Source of the DNA: Chloroflexus islandicus
GTDB taxonomy: Bacteria > Chloroflexota > Chloroflexia > Chloroflexales > Chloroflexaceae
DNA: 43,554 nt
Reading direction: 5' to 3'
NCBI RefSeq assembly: GCF_001650695.1
Contig: NZ_LWQS01000064.1
Location: forward strand, 1-43,554
Part shown: in pieces, positions 15,777 to 24,735 of the stretch
Layout: the number at the start of each line of letters is the position of its first letter
Position numbering within the stretch: the stretch's first letter is position 1
Made by a program: the position numbers and the translations under genes
Notes under the pieces: model-generated
What the model was told of the DNA's origin: nothing
The model's input: the letters and a program-made list of their open reading frames with translations, nothing else
The model's database searches: none

Positions 15777-15795
15777 AACGAAGCGATCGCGGCGA

Positions 15796-16929
15796 TTACG
15801 CAACCTCGCGGTAATCATCTAACGTCAACCGGATCTGTTGGATCAATTCGCGTGCCAAGCCACGGCCCAACATAGCTTGCGCCGGCGCTTGCAGGCGAGG
15901 CAATAGGTCACGCCATGCCTCGGCGTCAGCCGGAATGTCGCCAGCAAAGAGGGCATCCCACAACGGTTCGAGGCGATCACTACCGACGACATCCGCAATC
16001 ACGCTACGGATTTCTGCGGTGAGATCGAGCAAGCGCCGCCGCAAAATCACCATGGTCACATCATCGCTCAGCACGCCGTTCGTCCACGAGCGCACTTCAT
16101 GCACGAGCGCCGCAGCCAGCGCACGCGGTTTGCGCTGCGGTTGCGCCATCACCAACGCAGCCAGCCGCTCGAAGCCTAAGATTTGGCCATCAGGGCCCTC
16201 GGCTTCGATCAAGCCATCAGTGTAGAGTAACAGGCTCTCACCGGGAGCAATGGCGGCGCTTAACTCGGTGTATTCGCTCTCATGATCAACTCCCAGCGGC
16301 AATCCGCTAACTTCCAGCTCGCGCAGCTCGTCAGTTACTATCAGCGGGAAGGTATGGCCGGCGTTAGCGCAACAGATCACGCCGCTCCGCGGTTCGAGCT
16401 GTAAATAGAGCATGGTCACCATGCCGTGCGGAATCTCGCTCAACACGCCGCGATTCACCGCCGCCAGCGTGGTGGCCGGATCAGCGTTGCGGCGCGCTTC
16501 GTGCCGGAAGACGGTGCGCGCCACCGCCATGCGCAAGGCGGCGGGCAACCCCTTGCCGCTGACATCGCCGATCATGATGCCGTGCCTCCCATCGGCCAAC
16601 GGCAAAAAGTCGTACAGATCACCGCCAAGATCACGGGCCGGCAACGAAATGGCCGTCACTTCCCAGCCGGGCAGGTGCGGCGCCGCCTCTAACAGCAAGC
16701 CCTGCTGAATATCGCGGGCCAATTGCAATTCTTGTTCGATCTCGCGTGCCCGCCGCTGTGCCGCTTCATCAATGACCGGTGGTGGCGGCGACGGCGGCGA
16801 CGGCGGATCGGGCGGCGCGGCGCTGCGCCGTGCGGTGATCAGGCTGCGCGGGTGATGCGCCAAAAGACTCGGCCACATCCGCCGCCGGATCACGAGTTCA
16901 GATAACACACGACCATTACGGGCAGCCAT
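15796..16929 (-). CDS. PP2C/SpoIIE-type serine phosphatase (RsbU-like), sensorless
   Basis: 377 residues. An Arg-rich N terminus and a proline run (about 40-52) lead into a short helical segment and then the phosphatase domain (about 85-310). All core motifs are present: GGDLYDF, IGDVSGKGLPAALR, ANAGHTFPL, LYTDGLIEAEG and LSDDVTMVIL, which supply the metal-binding aspartates. A C-terminal tail of about 65 residues is unassigned. Such enzymes dephosphorylate STAS antagonists. No GAF, PAS or receiver domain is fused, so regulation must come from a partner. Its ATG abuts the TAA stop of cheR with no gap, making it the last gene of the chemosensory operon. Confidence 0.93.
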   Translation of the reverse strand: MAARNGRVLSELVIRRRMWPSLLAHHPRSLITARRSAAPPDPPSPPSPPPPVIDEAAQRRAREIEQELQLARDIQQGLLLEAAPHLPGWEVTAISLPARDLGGDLYDFLPLADGRHGIMIGDVSGKGLPAALRMAVARTVFRHEARRNADPATTLAAVNRGVLSEIPHGMVTMLYLQLEPRSGVICCANAGHTFPLIVTDELRELEVSGLPLGVDHESEYTELSAAIAPGESLLLYTDGLIEAEGPDGQILGFERLAALVMAQPQRKPRALAAALVHEVRSWTNGVLSDDVTMVILRRRLLDLTAEIRSVIADVVGSDRLEPLWDALFAGDIPADAEAWRDLLPRLQAPAQAMLGRGLARELIQQIRLTLDDYREVA

Positions 16930-18354
16930 TTAACGCTCTCCATCGAGCCGGTCAATCCAACGCCGGCAACTCTCGGCCAGCCAATGGGCAGCCACGCCTT
17001 CCAGCAGCTCATCGGGCGGCAACGTGGCCAACAACCGCTCAGCATTCCGGTATTCACGCACTGCATCAGTCATTCGTCCCGTTTGGCGGTAGCACTCGGC
17101 AAGGTGAAACGCCACCAACGGCGACTCGGTGCTCAAATAGCGGGCCCGTTCAAAATGGCGAATGGCCAACGGCAATTGTTGCTGCCGCTCGTAGATCAAC
17201 CCCAGCAAGATGTGCGCCTCAGTGACCAGCGGATTCAATTCGAGTGCGCGGCGCGCTTCGGCTAGCGCCAGATCGAGATCGCCCCGATTAGCGTGAGCCT
17301 GCGCCGCCAATGCCAACACTGCCGGCGCATGGCGTCCGGCCAACGGCGCGCGGGCAAACAAATCGAGTGCTGCCTCAAGCTGCCCGCTGTCGATCAAGCG
17401 CCGGCCCTCGTGTACCACCGTCTCATCGGTAAACAATGGCACACCCGCCACCGATGGCGCCGCTGGACGCAAACGGCTCGATCGGGGCAACTGGACAGAC
17501 CGCTTATCCGCTGGCGCCACCGTTGGGCGCTGCCGCGGCGGATCTTTCCGGTACAGAAACGCGCCATCAACCGCAACTGGCCGTAGCCGGTCAAAGATAT
17601 TCCACAACGTTTCGGAAAAACCGAGGCAGAGGGTGCCGCCGTCGGCCAAAATGTCGTAGAAGCGCGCCATCAGGGCGCGGCAGGTATCAATCGAGAAATA
17701 GATGGTCACATTTTGGCAAAAGAGAATGTGCGTCCCGCGCGTGGCCGGCGGGAAGGGTTCCAGCAGGTTATGCTGCACAAACGACACCAACCGGCGCACC
17801 CGTTCGTGGACAGCCAAGCCGTCTCCGGCAGGAACAAAGAACCGCGCGCGCTGCGCCGGCGTCACATTAGCCAGCGCGCGTCCACGATACACTCCGCGGC
17901 GCGCCTTGTCAAGCGCGGTGGTGCTGAGATCAGTGGCCAGAATCTCGACCGGACGCGGCAGTGGTTCGCCCAGTGCCTCAAGCGCAGTGATCGCAATCGA
18001 ATAGGGTTCTTCGCCGGTAGCGCAGCCGGCGCTCCAGATTTTGATCGGCGCTCCCGGCGGCAAGGTTGCGTGCAAGGTTGGCAACAAGGTTTTGCGCAGC
18101 GCCTCAATATGGGGCCGGTTCCGAAAGAACACCGTCTCGTGGTTGAGCAGCAGTTCGGCCAGTTGGTGTAATTCAGCCCGATCGGCGCTTAGCACCAGAT
18201 CAGCCGCGTATTGTGCCGGCGCGCGCCGCACGGCCTCAGCGCGCCGTTCGACCGCGCTGCGCAACGTGATCAGCCGCGCATCGTCGAGCAACACGCCGCA
18301 GTAGCGCGCCAACAAATCGCGCAAGGCGCTCAGCGATTCAGGCGGCAATGTCAT
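16930..18354 (-). CDS. cheR: CheR-type chemoreceptor methyltransferase with C-terminal TPR
   Basis: 474 residues. The N-terminal CheR helical domain (about 1-75) and the SAM-dependent methyltransferase domain (about 80-270; KIWSAGCATGEEPYSIAI, EILATDLST and FCQNVTIYF) are followed by a linker and a TPR region (about 320-455). CheR adds methyl groups to receptor glutamates. The usual CRNVxIYF motif reads CQNVTIYF. TPR fusions are common in chemosensory systems that do not control flagella. The start overlaps the cheB stop by 4 bp (ATGA). Confidence 0.94.
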   Translation of the reverse strand: MTLPPESLSALRDLLARYCGVLLDDARLITLRSAVERRAEAVRRAPAQYAADLVLSADRAELHQLAELLLNHETVFFRNRPHIEALRKTLLPTLHATLPPGAPIKIWSAGCATGEEPYSIAITALEALGEPLPRPVEILATDLSTTALDKARRGVYRGRALANVTPAQRARFFVPAGDGLAVHERVRRLVSFVQHNLLEPFPPATRGTHILFCQNVTIYFSIDTCRALMARFYDILADGGTLCLGFSETLWNIFDRLRPVAVDGAFLYRKDPPRQRPTVAPADKRSVQLPRSSRLRPAAPSVAGVPLFTDETVVHEGRRLIDSGQLEAALDLFARAPLAGRHAPAVLALAAQAHANRGDLDLALAEARRALELNPLVTEAHILLGLIYERQQQLPLAIRHFERARYLSTESPLVAFHLAECYRQTGRMTDAVREYRNAERLLATLPPDELLEGVAAHWLAESCRRWIDRLDGER

Positions 18355-19436
18355 ACGATGCTCGCAGAAGCAGAAAACCGCTCACGCAATACAGCGAGAA
18401 TCTGATCGGGCGGCAACACCAGTTCCGCCGCTCCTAACTCAATCGCCGCCCGCGGCATGCCGAAGATCGTGCAACTCGCCTCATCTTGGGCGATGGTCAG
18501 CCCGCCAGCCCGCCGGATAGCGCGCATGCCCACTGCGCCATCACGCCCCATGCCGGTGAGCAAGACCCCCACTGCACTCGCGCCGTACAATTCGGCGACT
18601 GCGGTCATGGTAATATCGATCGATGGTCGTTGCAGCAGCAGCGGCGACATGCTCAGCCGCACCGTCCCATCAGGTTTGATCAACAGATCAGCCCGATCGG
18701 GTGCGAGCAAGGCCATACCCGGGCAAACCGGCCTCCCCTCGGCGGCCAGTTCCATCGGAATGGCGCTCGCCTCCGCCAGCCATTCGGCCATCCCGGCGCC
18801 AAACCCCTGCGCGATGTGCTGCACCACCAGCACTGCCGCCGGAAACTGCGCCGGCAATCCAGCCAACAATTGGCGCACGACCTTGGGGCCGCCGGTAGAA
18901 GCGCCAATCACGATCACCGGAAACTGGCCGGGAGCGATCCGCGGCCCGCGCACGTGATGCGGCGTCTCATGAAGGATGGAGCTGAGTTCGGGCGGTGGAT
19001 GACGGCGACCGCGCAGATGGGTGACTACTTTGACCCGCGCCAACAACTTCACCCGCCGGATCAACATCCGGCGCAGATGATCGAGCGATCCGCTATCGGT
19101 CAAGCTCGGCTTTTCCATGACCTCGAGCGCACCGGCGGCCAACGCTTCAAATGAGGTGTTGGCGTCTTTGCCGCTAACCGCTGCCGACAAGACTAGAATC
19201 GGCGTCGGATGGTACGCCATAATCTGGCGCGTCGTCTCTACCCCATCGAGCACCGGCATGCGTACATCGAGCGTGATCAGATCAGGCCGAAGCTCGGCGG
19301 TCAGCGCAATCGCCGTCTTGCCATCGCCGGCCTCACCGACAACCCGAATAGCCGGATCGCTTTCCAGCATTTGGCGTAACAAGCGCCGCATCAGCGCCGA
19401 ATCATCGACGATCAGGATGCGCAGCGGGTTGGTCAT
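18351..19436 (-). CDS. cheB: Chemotaxis response regulator methylesterase CheB
   Basis: 361 residues. Receiver domain 1-125 with D57 (ITLDVRMP), linker, and methylesterase domain about 165-355. The catalytic Ser (GASTGGP), His (VVQHIAQGFG) and Asp (TGMGRDGAVGM) are all recognisable. It removes methyl groups from receptor glutamates, and CheA phosphorylation activates it. It lies between the CheY-like gene and cheR in the operon, with a 4-bp overlap into cheR. Confidence 0.97.
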   Translation of the reverse strand: MTNPLRILIVDDSALMRRLLRQMLESDPAIRVVGEAGDGKTAIALTAELRPDLITLDVRMPVLDGVETTRQIMAYHPTPILVLSAAVSGKDANTSFEALAAGALEVMEKPSLTDSGSLDHLRRMLIRRVKLLARVKVVTHLRGRRHPPPELSSILHETPHHVRGPRIAPGQFPVIVIGASTGGPKVVRQLLAGLPAQFPAAVLVVQHIAQGFGAGMAEWLAEASAIPMELAAEGRPVCPGMALLAPDRADLLIKPDGTVRLSMSPLLLQRPSIDITMTAVAELYGASAVGVLLTGMGRDGAVGMRAIRRAGGLTIAQDEASCTIFGMPRAAIELGAAELVLPPDQILAVLRERFSASASIV

Positions 19437-19477
19437 GGGTGTCTACTCGCCGGGTATGCTGCCGATTGGCTGCGCTG

Positions 19478-19837
19478 CTATTCCATATCTAACACCAACC
19501 GCACCCGATTAGGCAGATTGAGGAGATCGATGTCTTTATTCAAATAATCATCAACGCCAGCCTCAAACGCGGCGCGTTTATCATCCGACGAGGTCAGCAT
19601 AATGATGCGCAAATCGTCAAGGGCCGGATTCTCGCGAATGCGCCGGCACACCTCGTAGCCATCGATACCGGGCATTTGCACATCGAGCACCAGCAGATCG
19701 GGCGGCTCGGCGGCAATCGCCGCCAACGCCTCTTCACCGCTATGCGCAAGCTGAACGGTGTAGCCGTACATCTCGAGCCGCATTTTGACAATGTCAGTAA
19801 CGAGACGGCTATCATCGACGACCAGAATGGTTGGCAT
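19478..19837 (-). CDS. CheY-like response regulator of the chemosensory operon
   Basis: 119 residues, a receiver domain only. D8, D9 and phosphoacceptor D52 (LVLDVQMP) are present, as is the switch threonine (MLTSSDD). The lysine is kept but the usual KP pair reads KD (YLNKDID), which alters the loop that normally holds a cis-proline. It starts 2 bp after the cheA stop. It is the only free receiver in the operon and hence the likely output or phosphate sink of CheA. Confidence 0.93.
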   Translation of the reverse strand: MPTILVVDDSRLVTDIVKMRLEMYGYTVQLAHSGEEALAAIAAEPPDLLVLDVQMPGIDGYEVCRRIRENPALDDLRIIMLTSSDDKRAAFEAGVDDYLNKDIDLLNLPNRVRLVLDME

Positions 19838-19839
19838 AG

Positions 19840-22089
19840 CTACTCCTCGTGGCCGAGCAGTTGCTGAATCACCTTCAGCAAGCTGTCTTGATTAAACTGG
19901 CTCTTCACGATGTAGGCCTGCGCCCCTGCTTCGAGACCGCGGCGACGATGTTCTTCAGAGGCAAGGCTGGTAATCAGCACGACCGGCAGTTCCGAGAGGG
20001 CTAACTCGCGCCGGATCCGAGTCGTGAGGGTGAAACCATCGACACGAGGCATCTCGATATCACTTACTACCAGATCGTAGGTCGTGGAACGCAGCCTGTC
20101 AAGCGCATCGGCCCCATCAATTGCGGCCGTCACATCATAGCCAGCCGATTGAAGAATACTGCGCAATAACTCGCGGGTCGTAAACGAGTCATCAACCACA
20201 AGCACGCGCGCTGGCCGGGGATCATCGCGCAGCGACTGGCTGAGGACTGGCAACGCTGCCGCGCGTCGCGCACCGCCTTCGATGAGTTGAAGCGGATTGA
20301 TCAGCAAAGCGAGACCGCCATCACCAAGTTGCACGGCGCCACTGAGGGCCGGACGGCGGGCAAAGAGCGGGCCAAGCGGTTTGACGACCGCCTCGCGCTC
20401 GTCGAGCAGATCATCCACTAACAGGGCAATGCGCCGTTGGCGCACATTGAGCAACAGCGCCGGTGCGCGCGGATGGCGTGCAAGCGGCGAGTCAACGTTC
20501 ATACCTACCAGTTCAGCCAGTGACAATAGAGCTACGGTTCGCTGTTGGTAGGCAATGGTCGGTTGGCCATCGATCAACTGCACCTGATCGCGCCGTACCC
20601 ACAGAATACCCCGAATCGTCGCTGCCGGCAATGCCAGCATCTGGCGACCAGCTTGCACCAACAACACCCGGCTGGTGATCAGAGTGAGCGGGATGGTCAG
20701 AGAGACGGTTGTACCTTGGCCTACGGTTGAATCGACCCGTACCTGCCCGCCGAGTTCGAGCAAATTGGCGCGGACGATGTCCATCCCCACGCCACGGCCA
20801 GAGATCTCGGTCACGGTGCGGGCGGTTGAAAAACCCGGCTGGAAGATCAAATCCAGCGCTTCTTGCGTATCGAGCTGAGATGCCCGTTCGGCAGCCAGCA
20901 TCCCTAGCTCAACCGCCCGCCGGCGCACCCGTTCGGGATCAATCCCGCGTCCATCATCGCGGATCTGGATGCGCACCTCATTGCCAGCCGACTCGGCGCT
21001 GATCTGTATCAAACCGGCAGGCGGCTTCCCAGCAGCCACCCGCTCATCCGGCGCTTCCAGACCATGATCCACCGCATTCCGCACCAGATGCACCAGCGGG
21101 TCGCTGATCAATTCCAGCACCTTCCGGTCGAGTTCGGTCGTCTCGCCGCGAATCTCAATGGTCGCCTGCTTGCTCGTCGCCGCCGCCAGATCACGGACAA
21201 GGCGCGGCAAGGAATTAAAGATCGTCGCAATCGGCAATAGCCGCACCGCCATCACCTCTTGCTCAAGGTCTTTGACCAGCATCTGCTGGCGAGCCAGATG
21301 GCGATCGAGCCGGTCGCTCTGGCGCTGGGCAAGATCGGCCAATGCAGCCTGCGCATCGCGCAACACTGTCAGACGCGCATCTAACGCTTGTCGTTGCGTC
21401 GGCGAAAATCTCAGCCGGGCCAGCTCCTGTTCGAGCGCCTGCACCGCGCGCTGCTGGCGATCCACCGCCTCTTGCAAGCGATACAGTTCTTGCCCAACCT
21501 CCCCTAACCACTGCTGATTCACCGCCAATTCACCGGCCAGATTAAACAGCCGGTCGAGCCGGTCAACCCGCACCCGCACGGTCTGGCGGGCCGTGCGCGG
21601 CGCCGTTTCAGCTAGCATAGGCGACGATGGCGACGCGGCTGCCGGCGGTGGTTGCGGCGCGGCTGCCGGCGGTGGTTGCGGCGCGACTGCCAGCGGTGGT
21701 TGCGGCGCGGCTGCCCCCAACGCCTGTACAAACTCAGGCACGGCAGCGAGCGCCGGCGCCGGCATCTGGGGAACCGCAGCCGCCAACTGCCCAATCAGAT
21801 CACCACCGCGCAGCAGCACATCGGCCAATGGCCGATCCAGCGCACGCCGTTCTTGACGGATCTCACCCAACACGTGTTCGAGCGCATGCGCTACCTGCGC
21901 GATTGGATCGAACCCAAGCATGCGGGCCGACCCCTTAATCGTATGCACGGCGCGAAAGGCACGATCTAACTCGCTGCGACGCAGCGTCTCGCCAGCCTGC
22001 CCCTCGATCGCCAGCAACGCATCATTCAAGATGCGGAGGTTATCAGCCGTCTCATCACGAAATTGGGCATAGAAACTCGTCAGATCCAT
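19840..22089 (-). CDS. cheA: Hybrid chemotaxis histidine kinase CheA with C-terminal receiver
   Basis: 749 residues. Hpt domain about 1-125 with phosphorylated H49 (AVHTIKGSARMLG); a Pro/Ala linker of 8-residue repeats (about 128-158); a dimerisation region with an unusually long coiled insertion (about 180-280, Gln/Arg/Leu-rich); the GHKL ATPase domain (HLVRNAVDHGLE, DDGRGID, GRGVGMDIV); a CheW-like domain (about 470-610); and a receiver domain (about 630-749) with DLVVSDIEMP. CheA links receptors to CheY and CheB. The added receiver is typical of type-IV-pilus and non-flagellar systems. Coding repeats underlie the linker (21635-21706). Confidence 0.96.
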   Translation of the reverse strand: MDLTSFYAQFRDETADNLRILNDALLAIEGQAGETLRRSELDRAFRAVHTIKGSARMLGFDPIAQVAHALEHVLGEIRQERRALDRPLADVLLRGGDLIGQLAAAVPQMPAPALAAVPEFVQALGAAAPQPPLAVAPQPPPAAAPQPPPAAASPSSPMLAETAPRTARQTVRVRVDRLDRLFNLAGELAVNQQWLGEVGQELYRLQEAVDRQQRAVQALEQELARLRFSPTQRQALDARLTVLRDAQAALADLAQRQSDRLDRHLARQQMLVKDLEQEVMAVRLLPIATIFNSLPRLVRDLAAATSKQATIEIRGETTELDRKVLELISDPLVHLVRNAVDHGLEAPDERVAAGKPPAGLIQISAESAGNEVRIQIRDDGRGIDPERVRRRAVELGMLAAERASQLDTQEALDLIFQPGFSTARTVTEISGRGVGMDIVRANLLELGGQVRVDSTVGQGTTVSLTIPLTLITSRVLLVQAGRQMLALPAATIRGILWVRRDQVQLIDGQPTIAYQQRTVALLSLAELVGMNVDSPLARHPRAPALLLNVRQRRIALLVDDLLDEREAVVKPLGPLFARRPALSGAVQLGDGGLALLINPLQLIEGGARRAAALPVLSQSLRDDPRPARVLVVDDSFTTRELLRSILQSAGYDVTAAIDGADALDRLRSTTYDLVVSDIEMPRVDGFTLTTRIRRELALSELPVVLITSLASEEHRRRGLEAGAQAYIVKSQFNQDSLLKVIQQLLGHEE
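21635..21706. repeat. 24-bp tandem repeat inside cheA
   Basis: Three in-frame 24-bp units (21635-21658, 21659-21682 and 21683-21706; the first two identical, the third with two changes) encode the repeated Pro/Ala octapeptide of the CheA linker. A partial fourth unit follows. Copy number could vary by slippage without breaking the frame. Confidence 0.85.
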
Positions 22090-22095
22090 ACGTTA

Positions 22096-23589
22096 TCAGC
22101 GATCCCGCCCCCGCGAGGGGCGTTCACCATCAAGATTCGCAATCCCGTGCAGACGGGCCGCGATGGCGGTCAGCTTTGCGGCTGACTCGGCCATCTGGCG
22201 CGCACTGAGCGCTGACTGGCGGGCCACCTCGGCAATCTCGCGCATCGTCTCAACCACCTGCTCGCTGGCGCTCTGCTGCTGCGCCGTCGCCAATCCGATC
22301 TCGGCAGCCGCCTGCGCGGTGCGCTCGGCCACCATCACGATGTTATCCATCACTTGGCCGGCACGGTGGGCCAACTCCACGCCGCGCTCCACCTCTTTGC
22401 TGCCCTCTTCGGCGGCCAGCACCGCGGCGCTAGTCGCCTGCCGGATCTCGGCAATCACCCCCTTCACCTCTTTGGCGGCGGCCAAAGTGCGGTTCGCCAA
22501 ACTCTTCACCTCGGCAGCGACGACGGCAAAGCGACGGCCATACTCACCGGCGCCGGCAGCCTCGATCGCGGCATTCAGCGCCAGCAGATGCGTTTCATCC
22601 GAAATATCGTCGATCAAATCGATAATCTCGCCGATCTGCTGCGACCGCTCACCAAGTCCGAGCACACGGGTAGAGATATCTTGCACCCGCTGGCGGATGC
22701 GTTTCATCGCTTGAATGCTCTCGTCCACCGCATCTTGACCGCTGCTGAGTTGTTCGAGCGTCTGCTGGGCCGCTTCAGAGACATGCTCGGCGGCTTGCGC
22801 AATTTGGCGGGCCGTGCTGCCCAACTCTTCAATGGTCGTCGAGACTTCCGAGACCGCACTGGCCTGCTCGCTAGCGCCGCCAGCCTGTTGCTGCGAATTG
22901 GCTTGCAGCTCGGCTGCCGCCGCCGCCAACTCACTGCCCAGCTCAACCTGCTGGATATTCTTTTCCATCAAGGTTTCAGTATTGCGCAGCAACTCTTCGG
23001 CTCGTGAATGCGACTCGGCCAGCGCCCGGCTCAAATCGCGGCTACTCAGCCAAGACAGCGTCCCGATCGAACTAATTGTCAGGATCAAGAAGAACGAATC
23101 AATAATGACATTATCGTCAAGAAACGGTTGCACCCGCGCAAACTGCTCAGCGAGCAGCACCCCCACATACACCAACACCCCGGCAAGGCTGGTCAACAAT
23201 GTATCGCGCCCACTACCGAGCAAGCCGGCACTGACAATCGGCACAAACAGCACCACCACCCGCGCCCCGTCAGCGCCGCCAAAGAGCAAGAGCACCATTG
23301 CTGCGCCGGCGATCATCGCCAAAAAGAGCCAACGCCGGCCCAGCATGGTTTGCTGCTGCCGGACGAACCACGCCGCTACGCCATACAGCACAAGGCCAAC
23401 CAGCGTGACCAGACTAGCCAGCGCGAAGGTGGCCAGATCAACATGGCTCGTGAACCACAACACCAACCCAAAGAGCCAAAAGACCGCCAACACTGCAACG
23501 CTGAAGATGATCAACCAGCGCAACATCACGCGATTTTCGCGTAAGGCCGAGAGTTCAGCAGTCGAACCAGCGGAGATTCCCGAATTCAT
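22096..23589 (-). CDS. Methyl-accepting chemotaxis protein with multi-pass membrane domain
   Basis: 497 residues. The N terminus has about six hydrophobic segments (roughly 22-48, 53-75, 86-104, 108-126, 130-148 and 160-182) with very short loops and no periplasmic sensor domain, and I see no HAMP domain. The cytoplasmic coiled coil carries the conserved signalling tip ([37 protein letters not shown]), which contacts CheA and CheW. There is no C-terminal CheR-tethering pentapeptide. It may sense something within the membrane, such as lipid state, proton motive force or a small hydrophobic compound. It is the only receptor in the operon. GAGGAA precedes the ATG. Confidence 0.93.
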   Translation of the reverse strand: MNSGISAGSTAELSALRENRVMLRWLIIFSVAVLAVFWLFGLVLWFTSHVDLATFALASLVTLVGLVLYGVAAWFVRQQQTMLGRRWLFLAMIAGAAMVLLLFGGADGARVVVLFVPIVSAGLLGSGRDTLLTSLAGVLVYVGVLLAEQFARVQPFLDDNVIIDSFFLILTISSIGTLSWLSSRDLSRALAESHSRAEELLRNTETLMEKNIQQVELGSELAAAAAELQANSQQQAGGASEQASAVSEVSTTIEELGSTARQIAQAAEHVSEAAQQTLEQLSSGQDAVDESIQAMKRIRQRVQDISTRVLGLGERSQQIGEIIDLIDDISDETHLLALNAAIEAAGAGEYGRRFAVVAAEVKSLANRTLAAAKEVKGVIAEIRQATSAAVLAAEEGSKEVERGVELAHRAGQVMDNIVMVAERTAQAAAEIGLATAQQQSASEQVVETMREIAEVARQSALSARQMAESAAKLTAIAARLHGIANLDGERPSRGRDR

Positions 23590-23598
23590 AACGCTTCC

Positions 23599-24000
23599 TC
23601 AAGCATGAGCCAAACGAAGACCCAGAGCGAGATCGGCAGCCATACGGCGCAGATCGAGGACAATGACCGGCTGATCATCAAGCAGAGCCACCCCGTTGGC
23701 CCAAGGCAAGCGTAACCGGGCCGTCAGAAACGGCGCCAGCGGCACAATCACCGGCGCTTCAGCCAACAGATCAACCCGCGGTACAACCAATTCCACCACC
23801 CGCCGCCGCAAGTTGATCGTAAGCGCATGCAACCGGCCTGATGCCGGCGGGTCGGCAGGATCAAGCAGCGGCCCTAAGTGGTGGCGCATAATGCGCCTTC
23901 CGCGCTCGTCTTGCTCGGCCTGCGTAGCCAAACCAACGCTATCGACATCGTGCTGCCGGCACACATACCGGCGAGCGACGGTTTCGATGAGCAGTATCAC
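23599..24000 (-). CDS. CheW-like protein, divergent
   Basis: 133 residues, GTG start overlapping the stop of the upstream cheW (GTGA). Similarity to CheW is weaker: RYVCRQHDVDSVG near the N terminus, a central RRRVVELVVPRVDLLAE segment and PVIVLDLRRMAADL near the end fit the CheW-fold pattern. It may be a second adaptor with different receptor or CheA affinity. The assignment rests largely on position in the operon. Confidence 0.7.
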   Translation of the reverse strand: MILLIETVARRYVCRQHDVDSVGLATQAEQDERGRRIMRHHLGPLLDPADPPASGRLHALTINLRRRVVELVVPRVDLLAEAPVIVPLAPFLTARLRLPWANGVALLDDQPVIVLDLRRMAADLALGLRLAHA

Positions 24001-24458
24001 GCTGCCTCCTGCACCAGCGCAAACAGCGCAGCCGGATCAAGCATTGCCACCGGCTGATCATGATGGCGAAAGAGGGCATGGATGACTCGTTGCGCCGGGC
24101 CAGTGAGATTGGCCGGCGGCGGTTCGAGGTGCGCCGCATCAATAGGGATCAGATCATCAACGGCATCAACCAGCAAAGCAGCGTCAATGTCACCGTGATG
24201 CAGCCAGATCAGGCGCGTGGCGCGATCGGGCGCAGCGGCGGCCAGCCCCAGCAACAAGCGCAGGTCGATCACCGCCAAAATCTGCCCGCGCTGATTAATC
24301 ACACCGGGCAGCAACGGCGGCGCTCCCGGCACCGGCGTCGGCGCGCGCCAGCGCATAATTTCGCGCACCGGCGTGCTGGCCAGCGCATACCGCTCAGTGG
24401 CGACCCGAAACATGAGATATTCGGTAGTGGAAACCGGTTGGGCTGGCGACGATTGCAT
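23997..24458 (-). CDS. cheW: CheW adaptor protein
   Basis: 153 residues, the first gene of the operon. It couples receptors to CheA. Segments YLMFRVATERYALASTPVREIMRW and PPLLPGVINQRGQILAVIDLRLLLGL match the CheW fold, including the GVINxRGxxLAVIDL core. The gene overlaps the next cheW-like gene by 4 bp. A -10 element lies 41 bp upstream (24499-24504). Confidence 0.93.
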   Translation of the reverse strand: MQSSPAQPVSTTEYLMFRVATERYALASTPVREIMRWRAPTPVPGAPPLLPGVINQRGQILAVIDLRLLLGLAAAAPDRATRLIWLHHGDIDAALLVDAVDDLIPIDAAHLEPPPANLTGPAQRVIHALFRHHDQPVAMLDPAALFALVQEAA

Positions 24459-24498
24459 ACGAGAGCGTTACCCTGTCGAACGAGCGCTGTTCGCGGCG

Positions 24499-24504
24499 AT
24501 TATA
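24499..24504 (-). promoter_or_regulatory. -10 element of the chemosensory operon
   Basis: TATAAT on the minus strand, 41 bp before the cheW ATG. The sequence 17 bp further upstream (TAGCCA) is a poor -35, so an activator or alternative promoter may be involved. Confidence 0.5.
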
Positions 24505-24626
24505 GCGCGTTTTGGGGTGATTGGCTAGATGGAGCCATGTGAGTCGCCTTGTTGTAAAACTAACAACCGACACGCAGAGGGCGATCAGATCAGCCGCTGG
24601 ATGCTCGTATAATGATTCTCTACGCA

Positions 24627-24642
24627 CCTAGTGTAGCAAACG
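24627..24642. promoter_or_regulatory. Motif shared with the rsbW-like gene
   Basis: CCTAGTGTAGCAAACG, identical to 14025-14040 except one base (A for G). It is 169-184 bp upstream of the che operon start, and on the minus strand includes TACACT. Confidence 0.45.
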
Positions 24643-24700
24643 TCTATATCCATAATCTTTCCAGCCATGCCGTCACACGACGGCTGTTCGTACCAGCAAC

Positions 24701-24729
24701 TTGCCGCCCTCTCACAGCTATGGTATAAT
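24701..24729 (+). promoter_or_regulatory. Sigma70-type promoter of rplS
   Basis: TTGCCG (24701-24706), 17-bp spacer, TATAAT (24724-24729). It predicts an untranslated leader of about 120 nt. Confidence 0.8.
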
Positions 24730-24735
24730 CAGCGA

